Of a stretch of 64,000 nt of DNA, positions 32,690 to 40,919 are shown piece by piece. Both the position numbers and the translations under genes were made by a program. Under the pieces are notes generated by a model, which had not been told where the DNA came from, did not search any database, and was given only the letters and a program-made list of their open reading frames with translations. Every line of letters begins with the position of its first letter. The stretch's first letter is position 1. Location: the NCBI RefSeq assembly GCF_018860155.1, contig NZ_JAHKNI010000018.1, positions 62,001 through 126,000 on the forward strand. The letters are read 5' to 3'. The DNA is from Nocardia albiluteola (GTDB lineage: Bacteria > Actinomycetota > Actinomycetes > Mycobacteriales > Mycobacteriaceae).

Positions 32690-32950
32690 ATGCGGCTCGA
32701 GCCCGACGAAATGAAGTCCGTGATCACCCGGATGAAGCGGGCGCACGGCCACCTGGCCACCGTCATCCGCATGATGGAGAACGGATCCGACTGCGAGGAC
32801 GTCCTCACCCAGCTCGCAGCGGTCAACAAGGCCCTGAGCCGCAGCGGCTACGCACTCGTGGCCACCGGATTGCAGCACTGCCTGACCACCGGCGGGCCGG
32901 ACAGCGTCGATACCAAGAAGATGGAAAAGCTGTTCCTGTCCCTCGCGTAG
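32690..32950 (+). CDS. CsoR-family repressor with CstR-like ligand set
   Basis: An 86-residue CsoR/RcnR-family protein: MRLEPDEMKSVITRMKRAHG, SDCEDVLTQLAAVNKAL and LVATGLQHCL. The two sensing cysteines are C35 and C64. The copper-binding His of CsoR (four residues before the second Cys) is Gly60 here. Lack of that His is a feature of CstR-type persulfide sensors, so sulfide/persulfide or thiol stress is more likely than copper (inference). The ATG follows CGGAGGTACCCCG. Two matching operators lie upstream. Confidence 0.87.
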   Translation: MRLEPDEMKSVITRMKRAHGHLATVIRMMENGSDCEDVLTQLAAVNKALSRSGYALVATGLQHCLTTGGPDSVDTKKMEKLFLSLA

Positions 32951-33018
32951 GGCCTCCCTGTGACGACTCCCGCAGCGTGGTGCTTGCCGCGACCGCGAGG
33001 TAGCGAAAGAATTGCCGG

Positions 33019-34377
33019 ATGGCGAATCCGATAGCGGAGATGCAGCTCGAATCTGTCGGCGCGGGCAAGGCGGCCCGCAAGCGCCTCACCCGCACCGACG
33101 CGGGCGTCTGGGCGCCGAATGGTAGCCGGGAGGATCCGGTCGCGATCCTGGAACGACAGGCACGCACTCGGCTGCCGGTGCTGGTCCCCATACGCTACGC
33201 GCGAATGATGCAGTCGCCGTTCGCATTTCTGCGTGGCGCGCCGGCGGTCATGGCGGCGGATCTGGCGCGGAGTGCGCACACGGGCCTGGAGGTCCAGCTG
33301 TGCGGCGACGCGCACGTCTCGAATTTCGGCCTCTACGCCTCACCGGAGCGCAATCTCGTATTCGACGTGAACGATTTCGACGAGACGCTGCCCGGCCCGT
33401 TCGAATGGGACGTCAAGCGGCTGTCCGCCAGCGTCGTGGTCGCCGCCCGTGACAACGGGTTCTCCGATCAGCAGGCCGCCGCCGCGGCGCGGGCGGCCGC
33501 GGCCGCCTACCGGGAGACGATGCACGAGCTGGCCGACATGGACAGCCTGACGGTCTGGTATCAGGTCGCCGCCGACGAAGTGGCGCGCCTGATCGATACA
33601 CCCGCACAGCGCAAGCGGGCCACGAAGATGATGGCGGGCGCCCGGCGGCGAACCAGCCTGCAGGCGTTGGACAAACTGACCGAACCCGACCCGCACGGCA
33701 TCCCGCGGATCAAGAATCAGCCGCCGCTGCTGGTGCCGATCGAGATGGTGGATCAGCGCCTGGTCGAGGCGACCTTCGACGACTACCGCGCCAGCCTGCC
33801 CGACGAACGCCGGGTCCTGCTCGATCGATACCAGATAGTCGATTTCGCGCTGAAGGTGGTCGGCGTCGGCAGCGTCGGCACGCGCTGCTTCGTGGTCCTG
33901 CTCCAGGACCGGGAGACCGCAAGCCCGCTGTTCCTCCAGGTGAAACAGGCCGAATCATCGGTTCTGGCAGCCCATCTGGGCCCGAGCGAATACCCGCACC
34001 AGGGGCAGCGGGTGGTGGTGGGACAACGGCTCATGCAGTCGGTCAACGATATCTTCCTGGGCTGGTCGGCGGGCCCCGACGACACCTGGTTCTATGTGCG
34101 CCAGCTGCGGGATATGAAGGGCTCGGCCGAGATCGGCGCCCTGTCCGACGCCGATCTGGCCGCGTACTCCGCGCTGTGCGGGGCGGTGCTGGCCCGGGCG
34201 CACGCCCGCTCCGGCGACCGCGTCGCCATCGCCGCCTACCTGGGCACGAACGACGTATTCGATACGGCCATGGCCGATTTCGGGCTGTCGTACGCCGACC
34301 AGACGCTCACCGACCAGCAGGCCATGCGGGCCGCGATCGACGCCGGACGGGTCGAGGCGGCCGCCGAGCCGTACTGA
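33019..34377 (+). CDS. DUF2252 family protein
   Basis: A 452-residue protein of the DUF2252 family. Landmarks are RYARMMQSPFAFLRGAPAVM, LQLCGDAHVSNFGLYASPERNLVFDVNDFDETLPGPFEWDVKRL and, later, VGVGSVGTRCFVVLLQ and YVRQLRDMKGSAEI. The GDxHxxN and DxNDFDE motifs recall aminoglycoside-kinase-like phosphotransferases, but the function is unknown. The ribosome site before ATG 33019 is weak. It stands alone downstream of the CsoR-type gene and is followed by a terminator palindrome. Confidence 0.87.
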   Translation: MANPIAEMQLESVGAGKAARKRLTRTDAGVWAPNGSREDPVAILERQARTRLPVLVPIRYARMMQSPFAFLRGAPAVMAADLARSAHTGLEVQLCGDAHVSNFGLYASPERNLVFDVNDFDETLPGPFEWDVKRLSASVVVAARDNGFSDQQAAAAARAAAAAYRETMHELADMDSLTVWYQVAADEVARLIDTPAQRKRATKMMAGARRRTSLQALDKLTEPDPHGIPRIKNQPPLLVPIEMVDQRLVEATFDDYRASLPDERRVLLDRYQIVDFALKVVGVGSVGTRCFVVLLQDRETASPLFLQVKQAESSVLAAHLGPSEYPHQGQRVVVGQRLMQSVNDIFLGWSAGPDDTWFYVRQLRDMKGSAEIGALSDADLAAYSALCGAVLARAHARSGDRVAIAAYLGTNDVFDTAMADFGLSYADQTLTDQQAMRAAIDAGRVEAAAEPY

Positions 34378-34388
34378 CCGCGCCCACC

Positions 34389-34406
34389 CGCCCGGCATGC
34401 CGGGCG
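34389..34406. terminator. Terminator palindrome
   Basis: CGCCCGG-CATG-CCGGGCG lies between convergent genes (DUF2252 and the CoA ligase). A partial copy, CCCGGCATGCCG, follows at 34413-34424. Confidence 0.6.
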
Positions 34407-34455
34407 ACGAGTCCCGGCATGCCGAATCACGGTGCCTCACATGCGGCAGTGGCGC

Positions 34456-36033
34456 TTATCGCTGAAGCACCGCGGACACCTGATCGCGCAGCACGTTACG
34501 GCGGATCTTCCCGGTGGCCGTCTTGGGCAGCTCGTCCATCGCCACCACGGCTCGGGGGCGCTTGAAGGCCGCCAGACCCGAACGGCACCAGTCGATCAGC
34601 GCGTCCGCCGCCACCTCGGTCCGGGTGACCACGCAGGCGACCGGCTTGTCGAGGCCCGATTCGTCCGGCGCGGCGACCACGGCCGCCTCGAGCACGTCCG
34701 GATGTTGCAGCAGGCGCTCCTCCACCTCCGCCGGAGATACCCAGATGCCGCCCGCCTTGAGCATGTCGCCGGTGCGGCCCAGGCAGCTGTAGGTGCCGTC
34801 GTCGTTGCGGACGTAGGCGTCGCCGGTGCACAGCCACTCCCCTTGGAACACTTGACGAGTCGTCTCCGTGCGGCACCAGTAGCCGACGGCCAGGGACGGG
34901 CCCCGCAGGTGCAGGGTGCCGGGCCGCCCGGTTTCCTCGAGGACCGTTCCGGCATCGTTACGCAGCTGAACCTCGTATCCGGGCACCGGCACGCCCGAGG
35001 AACCCTGCCGCACCCGCCCCGGCCGGTTCGACAGGAAGATGTGCAGGGCCTCGGTCGATCCGATACCGTCGAGCACCTCCACGCCGAACCGGTCCCGGAA
35101 ACGCTCGAACAGCACCGGCGGCAGGCCCTCCCCGGCCGAAACACCCTGCCGCACACCGGCGAACGTGCCATCGTCCAGATCGCTGGCCAGCAGCGCGGCA
35201 TAGAAGGTCGGCACCCCGAAGAACACGGTGGGGCGCTGCTCGAGCACCCGCGCTCCGATGACATCGGGAGTGGGACGAGCGCGTTCGAGCACGCCGGTCG
35301 CCCCGGCCGCCAGCGGCAGAAAACACGAGTTCCCCAGTCCGTAGGCGAAGAACAGCTTGGCCACCGACAGGCACCGATCCCCCGGCCGCAGGCCGAGCAC
35401 GCCGCGACCGTAGAACTCCCCGATGTCGCGGATGCCCACGTGCCGATGCATCGCGGCCTTCGGTGTGCCGGTGGTGCCGGAGGTGTATAGCCACAGCGCG
35501 GGCGAATCCTCCCATGTCTCATAGGCTTTCGGGAGTGGATCGGCCGCGGCGAGATCGCTCCACGGATGCACGGCGAGCCCGGTGGCGAGGTCGAGATCGG
35601 CCGGGCCGTCCAGCACGACGTCGGTGACCTCCGGGGCCAGCGCGACGGCGGCCGCGGCCGCGGCGGCGAATTCCACCGAGCAGCACAGGATCCGGGCGCG
35701 CGAGTTGACCAGCACCTTGGCCAGCTCGGGCCCGGTGAGCATCGTCGACACCGGCACCGGGACCGCGCCCAGGTACATGGCGGCGAGGATCCCGGTGAAC
35801 AACTCGGCGTCGTCGGCCATGCAGAACATCACCCGTTCCTCCGGCCGCACTCCGAGGCGCCGCAATCCGCCTGCGACACGGTGCATCTCGTCGGCGAGCT
35901 CGGCATAGGTGAGGGTACGGGAGGACGCGATCACCGCGGTGTGCCCGCCGCGCCCCTCCCGCAGGTGCCGATCGACCAGATGGTCGGCGGCATTGAACAA
36001 CGGCAAGGGCGAAACCGCTGCGGCAGAACTCAT
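34456..36033 (-). CDS. Benzoate-CoA ligase family protein
   Basis: A 525-residue adenylate-forming ligase of the benzoate-CoA ligase family, converting an aromatic acid to its CoA ester. It has the AMP motif YTSGTTGTPKAAMH, then FAYGLGNSCFLPLAAGA, GIGSTEALHIFLSN, the adenylation signature YSCLGRTGDMLKAGGIWVSP and C-terminal PKTATGKIRRN with the catalytic Lys. The ATG at 36033 follows GAGGGG. It is the last gene of a box operon (boxC-boxB-ligase), so benzoate is the probable substrate. Confidence 0.9.
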   Translation of the reverse strand: MSSAAAVSPLPLFNAADHLVDRHLREGRGGHTAVIASSRTLTYAELADEMHRVAGGLRRLGVRPEERVMFCMADDAELFTGILAAMYLGAVPVPVSTMLTGPELAKVLVNSRARILCCSVEFAAAAAAAVALAPEVTDVVLDGPADLDLATGLAVHPWSDLAAADPLPKAYETWEDSPALWLYTSGTTGTPKAAMHRHVGIRDIGEFYGRGVLGLRPGDRCLSVAKLFFAYGLGNSCFLPLAAGATGVLERARPTPDVIGARVLEQRPTVFFGVPTFYAALLASDLDDGTFAGVRQGVSAGEGLPPVLFERFRDRFGVEVLDGIGSTEALHIFLSNRPGRVRQGSSGVPVPGYEVQLRNDAGTVLEETGRPGTLHLRGPSLAVGYWCRTETTRQVFQGEWLCTGDAYVRNDDGTYSCLGRTGDMLKAGGIWVSPAEVEERLLQHPDVLEAAVVAAPDESGLDKPVACVVTRTEVAADALIDWCRSGLAAFKRPRAVVAMDELPKTATGKIRRNVLRDQVSAVLQR

Positions 36034-36044
36034 TACCGAACCCC

Positions 36045-37466
36045 TCAGGACAGGTGCACGTACTCGTAGTCGAACGGTTTGCCGTTGATGCCCTGCACCG
36101 GCGGCGCCACCCAGCTCGCGATCTTGCCGCGCTCGTAGACCGGATGCATCAGCGAGCGCACGAACGTCAGATCCTCGTCGGTGGGCAGCCATTTCCCCCG
36201 CGCCGCCTCCCAGGTCGCGGCGTCCAGGATCGTGCCGGTCGGGCTGATGCGGAACCCGGAGTAGGCGCCGACCCCGCGGTTGAATCCGATGTGCGGCAGG
36301 GCGAACCGGAACTCGATCCCGTTGTCGGACAGGATCTTGTTCCAGCGGTCCAGGCCGTGGCGGCACTCGGCGGCGTAGCGGCCGCGCAGGTCCAGATTGA
36401 GTGCCAGCAGCGCGGACAGCTCCCGCGTGCCCCACGTGCCGTCGGCCCGGGGGTCGTCGAGCGTGACGCTGTCGTCGGTGAGACGGTGGTCGTCGTCGCG
36501 CTTCTCCTCGTGCCAGCGCCCCTTCAGCCCGGCGGTGAAGTAGTTCGCCGCATTGGTGGAGGTCTCGCTGCCGAACAGGTCCAGCGAGACGCTGTAGTGG
36601 AAGTTGATGTACCTCTGGATGATCTCCAGCGGAATGCCGCCGCGCGAGGCGATATCGAGGGTGTCGTGCTCGCGGATGAGCGCGGCGCTGCGGGTCACGA
36701 CCCGATCCACGCCGGTGGTGCCCACGAACATGTGATGGGCCTCCTCCTTGAGCATGAACTCACAGGTGCGCGACAGCGGATCGAACGCGCTCTCCTTCAG
36801 AGTACCGAGCTGGTACTTGCCGTCGCGGTCGGTGAAATAGGTGAACATGTAGAACGCCAGCCAGTCGGCGGTCTTCTCGTTGAAGGCGCCCAGAATCCGC
36901 GGCGAGTCGGGACTACCGGAGTTGCGGACCAGCAGCGCCTCGGCCTCCTCCCGGCCCTCCCTGCCGAAGTACGCGTGCAGCAGGTAGACCATCGCCCAGA
37001 GGTGCCTGCCCTCTTCCACGTTGACCTGGAACAGGTTTCGCAGGTCGTACAGCGACGGGGCGGTCAGGCCGAGCAGCCGCTGCTGCTCCACCGATGCGGG
37101 TTCGGTATCGCCCTGGACGACGATCAGCCGCTGCAGATCGGCGCGGTATTCGCCGGGTACCTGCTGCCAGGCCGGTTCGCCCTGGTGCTCACCGAACGCG
37201 ATGCGCCGGTCGGGCTTGCGCTCGGCCAGGAAGATTCCCCACCGATAGTCCTGCGGCACAACGTGACCGAAGTGTGCCCAGCCCTCCTGGCCGACCGCGA
37301 CCGCGGTGCGCAGGTAGACCCCGTGCGTCTCGAGTGTCGGGCCCATCTCGCCCCACCAGTTCAGGAACTTGGGCTGCCAGCCCTCGAGGGCCCGCTGCAG
37401 CCGGCGATCCGAGGACAGGTCGACATTGTTGGGGATCTTGTCCTCGTAGTTGATGGCCGTGGTCAT
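36045..37466 (-). CDS. boxB: Benzoyl-CoA 2,3-epoxidase subunit BoxB
   Basis: A 473-residue di-iron oxygenase that epoxidises benzoyl-CoA in the aerobic box pathway. The BoxB sequence is recognisable throughout: EDKIPNNVDLSSDRRLQRAL, LNWWGEMGP, VPQDYRWGIFLAERK. Carboxylate/His iron ligands are expected in QVNVEEGRHLWAMV and FMLKEEAHHMFVG. Length matches known BoxB. The ATG at 37466 lies 5 bases after boxC, and the CoA ligase follows, so all three are coupled. The reductase partner BoxA is not in this window. Confidence 0.94.
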   Translation of the reverse strand: MTTAINYEDKIPNNVDLSSDRRLQRALEGWQPKFLNWWGEMGPTLETHGVYLRTAVAVGQEGWAHFGHVVPQDYRWGIFLAERKPDRRIAFGEHQGEPAWQQVPGEYRADLQRLIVVQGDTEPASVEQQRLLGLTAPSLYDLRNLFQVNVEEGRHLWAMVYLLHAYFGREGREEAEALLVRNSGSPDSPRILGAFNEKTADWLAFYMFTYFTDRDGKYQLGTLKESAFDPLSRTCEFMLKEEAHHMFVGTTGVDRVVTRSAALIREHDTLDIASRGGIPLEIIQRYINFHYSVSLDLFGSETSTNAANYFTAGLKGRWHEEKRDDDHRLTDDSVTLDDPRADGTWGTRELSALLALNLDLRGRYAAECRHGLDRWNKILSDNGIEFRFALPHIGFNRGVGAYSGFRISPTGTILDAATWEAARGKWLPTDEDLTFVRSLMHPVYERGKIASWVAPPVQGINGKPFDYEYVHLS

Positions 37467-37471
37467 GCCGC

Positions 37472-39190
37472 TCACACCCGCTTTCTGTCGAACACGGCCT
37501 TGCTGCCGGTACCGTAGCGGCGCAGCGCGCCCTCGGGTCCGGATGCGTTGGGCCGGATGAAGATCCAGTTCTGCCAGGCCGACAGGCGGCCGAATATCTT
37601 GGTCTCGAGGGTTTCCGGGCCGACGAACCGGTGGTTGGCCTCCATGCCGGTGCACGCGTCCGGCGACAGGGCCGCGCGGCCCTCGAGCGCCAGGCGGACC
37701 TCGTCCTCCCAGTCGATGTCGTCCGGGGCCGCGGTGACCAGTCCCAGCTCCAGCGCCCGTGCCGGGGTAAGTCGTGCGCCGAGGTCGTTCTCGCGCAGCC
37801 GGTTCAGCTGTTCGGCATGGCCGTAGAAGCGGGATTCCAGGCGCGAGAGGCCGTTACCCATGGGGAATACACCGAAGTTCGCGGCGCTCAACCGCATCCA
37901 GGCGCGCTCGTCGCTGTCCTCGTCGTCCAGGGGTGGGCCGTCGAGGATGTACTGCCGATCGCACGCAAGCGCCAGTTCGGCGAGCATGCCGGTGCAGCAG
38001 TCTCCCGGCTCGAGTACCGCGATCAGGCTGCGGCTGGTGACATCGAGGCGCTTGAGTACCCGCTTGTAGTAATGCACGATTTCCCGTGCCAGCCAATGGC
38101 TTGCGGCATTGTCCAGCAGCAGCCGCTCGTGGTCCTCGACGCGATCGGCCGCGCCCGCCGTGCGCAGGATCCAGGTGCCGACGGCGGTCTCGTTGGCACG
38201 CAGCCGCAGGATCAGATCGTCCAGCTCCCGCGTCATTGCCAGCGGCCAGAACTCCGCACCCTGCGCCGCGGCGGCCGCCATATCCTCCGGCACCGGATTG
38301 TCGGGCCCGTGCACGGTGATCGTCACCGCACCGCGGGGGCGATCGAATTCGGCACTCACGTGCGGATATCGGATGATGTCGCCCTCGATCGTGCGCGCCA
38401 GCGGCGTCAGCTCGACACCGTGGGCGTCCCCGGGGCGATCGGACCGGGCGGCCAGCTCGACCGCGCGCTCCCGCACGGCCTCGTCGAACCGGCGCGGCGG
38501 GGCCAGCTCGTCCACCAGGTTCCAGCCCAGCGCGGTCTTGCCGCGCACGCCGTCCGGGCGGGTGGCGAAGACGTCGGCCAGATCCCGGCGCACGAATCGC
38601 TTGTCCACCAATCGCGTCAGCCCGCCGGTACCGGGCAGCACGCCCAGCAGCGGCACCTCCGGCAGCGACACCGCGGAGGAGTTGTCGTCCACCAGGAGAA
38701 TATGTTCGCAGGCCAGCGCGAGTTCGTAGCCGCCGCCCGCGCAGGTGCCGTTCACCGCGGCCAGGTAGGTCTGCCCGGAGTGCGCGGTGGCATCCTCCAT
38801 GCCGTTGCGGGTCTCGTTGGTGAACTTGCAGAAGTTCACCTTCCACTCGTGCGGCGACGCGGCCAGCATCCGAATGTTGGCCCCGGCGCAGAAGATTCGG
38901 TCCTTGCCGCTGGTGACAACGACCGTCCGGACCTCCGGATGCTCGAACCGCAACCGCTGGGTCGCGTCGTACAGCTCGATATCCACGCCGAGGTCGTACG
39001 AGTTCAGCTTCAGCTCGTATCCGGGGGCGAGCCCGCCGTCCTCGGCCACATCCAATGTCAGCCAGGCGATCTCACCATCGGGGCGCAGCGTCCAGTGCCG
39101 GTACCGGTCTGGATGGGTGTCGAACGAGACCTCCGGCATGCCGGCGGCGCCGGGCGTCGAGACCGCGGGCTCGTCGGTAGCGACTGCCAT
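37472..39190 (-). CDS. boxC: 2,3-epoxybenzoyl-CoA dihydrolase BoxC
   Basis: A 572-residue two-part crotonase-superfamily enzyme that hydrolyses the epoxide made by BoxB, opening the ring with loss of formate. It starts after a strong AAGGAGG site. Features are FDTHPDRYRHWTLRPDGEIAW (the typical BoxC N-terminus), VTSGKDRIFCAGANIRML, VNGTCAGGGYELALACE (oxyanion hole) and LLGVLPGTGGLTRL. The second half has RSLIAVLEPGDCCTGMLAEL. It is the first gene of the box operon, divergent from a PaaX-family regulator. Confidence 0.94.
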   Translation of the reverse strand: MAVATDEPAVSTPGAAGMPEVSFDTHPDRYRHWTLRPDGEIAWLTLDVAEDGGLAPGYELKLNSYDLGVDIELYDATQRLRFEHPEVRTVVVTSGKDRIFCAGANIRMLAASPHEWKVNFCKFTNETRNGMEDATAHSGQTYLAAVNGTCAGGGYELALACEHILLVDDNSSAVSLPEVPLLGVLPGTGGLTRLVDKRFVRRDLADVFATRPDGVRGKTALGWNLVDELAPPRRFDEAVRERAVELAARSDRPGDAHGVELTPLARTIEGDIIRYPHVSAEFDRPRGAVTITVHGPDNPVPEDMAAAAAQGAEFWPLAMTRELDDLILRLRANETAVGTWILRTAGAADRVEDHERLLLDNAASHWLAREIVHYYKRVLKRLDVTSRSLIAVLEPGDCCTGMLAELALACDRQYILDGPPLDDEDSDERAWMRLSAANFGVFPMGNGLSRLESRFYGHAEQLNRLRENDLGARLTPARALELGLVTAAPDDIDWEDEVRLALEGRAALSPDACTGMEANHRFVGPETLETKIFGRLSAWQNWIFIRPNASGPEGALRRYGTGSKAVFDRKRV

Positions 39191-39359
39191 GGGCCCTCCT
39201 TGTAGTGATCATCACATTCTCCCCCATGCCAATATGCTACATTGATCCGTCGTCTCGTCAGTGTTATGTAGATAATTGTTCATCCGACGCCGCGCTAGAG
39301 TCGCGCGCGCCGGGTGCGACACTTTCTTGTTCAAGAGCATCGGAGAGAAAGGGGGTCCC
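39191..39359. promoter_or_regulatory. Divergent promoter region of box operon and PaaX-family gene
   Basis: An AT-rich gap with palindrome GTGATCATCAC (39205-39215) just before the boxC ribosome site. TTGATC lies at 39242-39247, and TATGTAGATAATTG at 39265-39278 is a possible -10 for the regulator. CTACAT (39237-39242) and ATGTAG (39266-39271) are inverted. These are good operator candidates but unproven. Confidence 0.4.
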
Positions 39360-39517
39360 GTGACCGAGCGCAGCGAGGGAACCATGACACAGCCCGCCTC
39401 GGGCACGGCGGAGCCGAGCGCCAGCGAGGCGCGGCCGTGACCGAGCGCAGCGAGGGAACCATGACACAGCCCGCCTCGGGCACGGCGGAGCCGAGCGCCA
39501 GCGAGGTGGAGCAGTGA
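39360..39517 (+). repeat. 77-bp tandem duplication encoding two chained 26-codon ORFs
   Basis: A 77-base unit starting GTGACCGAGCGCAGCGAGGG is present at 39360 and 39437; the first 14 bases recur at 39514 as the start of the PaaX-family gene. Because 77 is not a multiple of 3, each copy ends in a TGA that overlaps the next GTG (GTGA). ORFs 39360-39440 and 39437-39517 both read VTERSEGTMTQPASGTAEPS and end differently. The first has a good AAAGGGGG ribosome site. All three frames are therefore linked by 4-bp overlaps. Confidence 0.75.
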
Positions 39518-40380
39518 CCGAGCGCAGTACCGAGGACGCCGGCGCGGTTCCGGCGCTCAGCCGCCGGCGCGAGGTGGGCGAGGCCAGCGCGCGGTCGCTG
39601 CTCATGACGATCCTGGGCGAGTTCGCGCTGCCGTCCGGCGAGCCGGTCTGGACCTCCACCCTGGTCCGGGTGCTCGGACTCGCCGGGGTGGAGGAGAAGT
39701 CGGCACGCCAGTCACTGGCCCGCACGGCCGCGGAGGGCTGGCTCTCCCCGGATCGGGTGGGGCGCCGGGTGCGCTGGAATCTGACCGACGCGGGCAGGCG
39801 GCTGCTGGTCGAGGGCGCCGAGCGCATCTACTCGTTCGGCTCCGCCGAGCAGTCCTGGGACGGGCGCTGGCTCGTCGTGCTCATCTCGATCCCGGAATCG
39901 ATGCGGGGGCTGCGGCACAAGCTGCGGACCCAATTCAGCTGGGCCGGTTTCGGATCCCCGTCACCCGGGGTGTGGATCACCCCGCACACCGCCACCGAGG
40001 CCGAGGCCCGCACGGTGATCGAAGATCTCGACCTGGCCGACAAGGCCATGTCGTTCGTCGCCGAATACGGGATGCTCGGGAATCAGCGTGACATGGTCAC
40101 CGCCGCATGGGATCTCGACGAGGTCGAGCGGCACTACGAGGACTTCATCGCCGGATTCGCCGACCTCGCCCCCGCGACCCCCGACGAGATCCTGACCGCG
40201 CAGATCCAGCTCGTCCAGGAGTGGCGCCGTTTCCCGTTCCTGGACCCGCAACTACCGGAGACGCTGCTACCCCGGCCCTGGAGCGGCACCGCCGCGACGA
40301 CCCTGTTCCACGACCGGCACGGCGCGTGGGCGGAAGCGGCCGGCCCCCACTGGGCCGAGCTGGCAGCGACCGACAGCTGA
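39514..40380 (+). CDS. PaaX-family transcriptional regulator
   Basis: A 288-residue PaaX-family repressor. The N-terminal winged helix is ARSLLMTILGEFALPSGEPVWTSTLVRVLGLAGVEEKSARQSLARTAAEGWL; the middle has SWDGRWLVVLISIPES and RHKLRTQFSWAGFGSPSPGVWI. The C-terminus has WRRFPFLDPQLPETLLP, all landmarks of PaaX, the regulator of phenylacetyl-CoA catabolism. Its position opposite the box operon suggests control by benzoyl-CoA or a later CoA ester (inference). GTG start at 39514, coupled to an upstream 26-codon ORF. Confidence 0.9.
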   Translation: MTERSTEDAGAVPALSRRREVGEASARSLLMTILGEFALPSGEPVWTSTLVRVLGLAGVEEKSARQSLARTAAEGWLSPDRVGRRVRWNLTDAGRRLLVEGAERIYSFGSAEQSWDGRWLVVLISIPESMRGLRHKLRTQFSWAGFGSPSPGVWITPHTATEAEARTVIEDLDLADKAMSFVAEYGMLGNQRDMVTAAWDLDEVERHYEDFIAGFADLAPATPDEILTAQIQLVQEWRRFPFLDPQLPETLLPRPWSGTAATTLFHDRHGAWAEAAGPHWAELAATDS

Positions 40381-40422
40381 CGCGGTAGCCGAATCACGTT
40401 CCGGAACAACGGTATCGGGCGT

Positions 40423-40824
40423 TCAGACGACTCCGGCATCGTGGATCTCGTTGGCGCGGTCGACCTCGGCCATGTGCGCCTCGGCCCAGGTCCGCAGCAC
40501 TGCCAGCGGCCCCTCCAGCGTCGCACCGAGTTCGGTGAGCCGATAGTGCACGCTCGGCGGCACGGTCGGCTCCACCCGCCGGGCGACCAGGCCGTCGCGG
40601 ACCAGGCCGTGCAGGGTCACCGAGAGCATCTTCTGCGAGACCCCGGGCATCCGGCGGCGCAACTCGGCGAACCGCACCTCCCCGGGTGCGGCCTCGCCGA
40701 GCACGTTGACCGCCATCGAGGTCCACTTCGTCCCGATGCGATCCAGCAGCCGCCGGGTCGGGCACTCCGGATCGAACAGATCACCACGCGCAGATCCGGC
40801 CGCGCGCCCCGATCGAGCGGTCAC
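40423..40824 (-). CDS. HxlR-family transcriptional regulator
   Basis: A 133-residue winged-helix protein of the HxlR/YodB family: CPTRRLLDRIGTKWTSMAVNVL (conserved Cys near the start), FAELRRRMPGVSQKMLSVTLHGLVRDGLVARRVEP and PSVHYRLTELGATL. Such regulators sense electrophiles or oxidants through that Cys. GTG start at 40824. It is divergent from a frameshifted alpha/beta hydrolase gene, with repeated GTTACC/GGTAAC boxes between them. Confidence 0.9.
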   Translation of the reverse strand: MTARSGRAAGSARGDLFDPECPTRRLLDRIGTKWTSMAVNVLGEAAPGEVRFAELRRRMPGVSQKMLSVTLHGLVRDGLVARRVEPTVPPSVHYRLTELGATLEGPLAVLRTWAEAHMAEVDRANEIHDAGVV

Positions 40825-40872
40825 TTCGACCTCACCACCTATCGCGAAAGTGCCCTCTTGGCGCGCTTTCGA

Positions 40873-40908
40873 TAGTTACCTACCGTCTCCTGGTAACAAA
40901 TAGTAACC
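40873..40908. promoter_or_regulatory. Candidate HxlR operator boxes
   Basis: TAGTTACC (40873-40880), GGTAAC (40892-40897) and TAGTAACC (40901-40908) lie between the divergent HxlR and hydrolase genes. Arms GTTACC and GGTAAC are inverted with an 11-base spacer. Confidence 0.45.
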
Positions 40909-40919
40909 AGGAGAACCGC

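Noticed and set aside
39360..39517. Possible CRISPR or minisatellite
   Set aside because: Only two copies of a 77-base unit without variable spacers. The units are coding and chained by GTGA overlaps.
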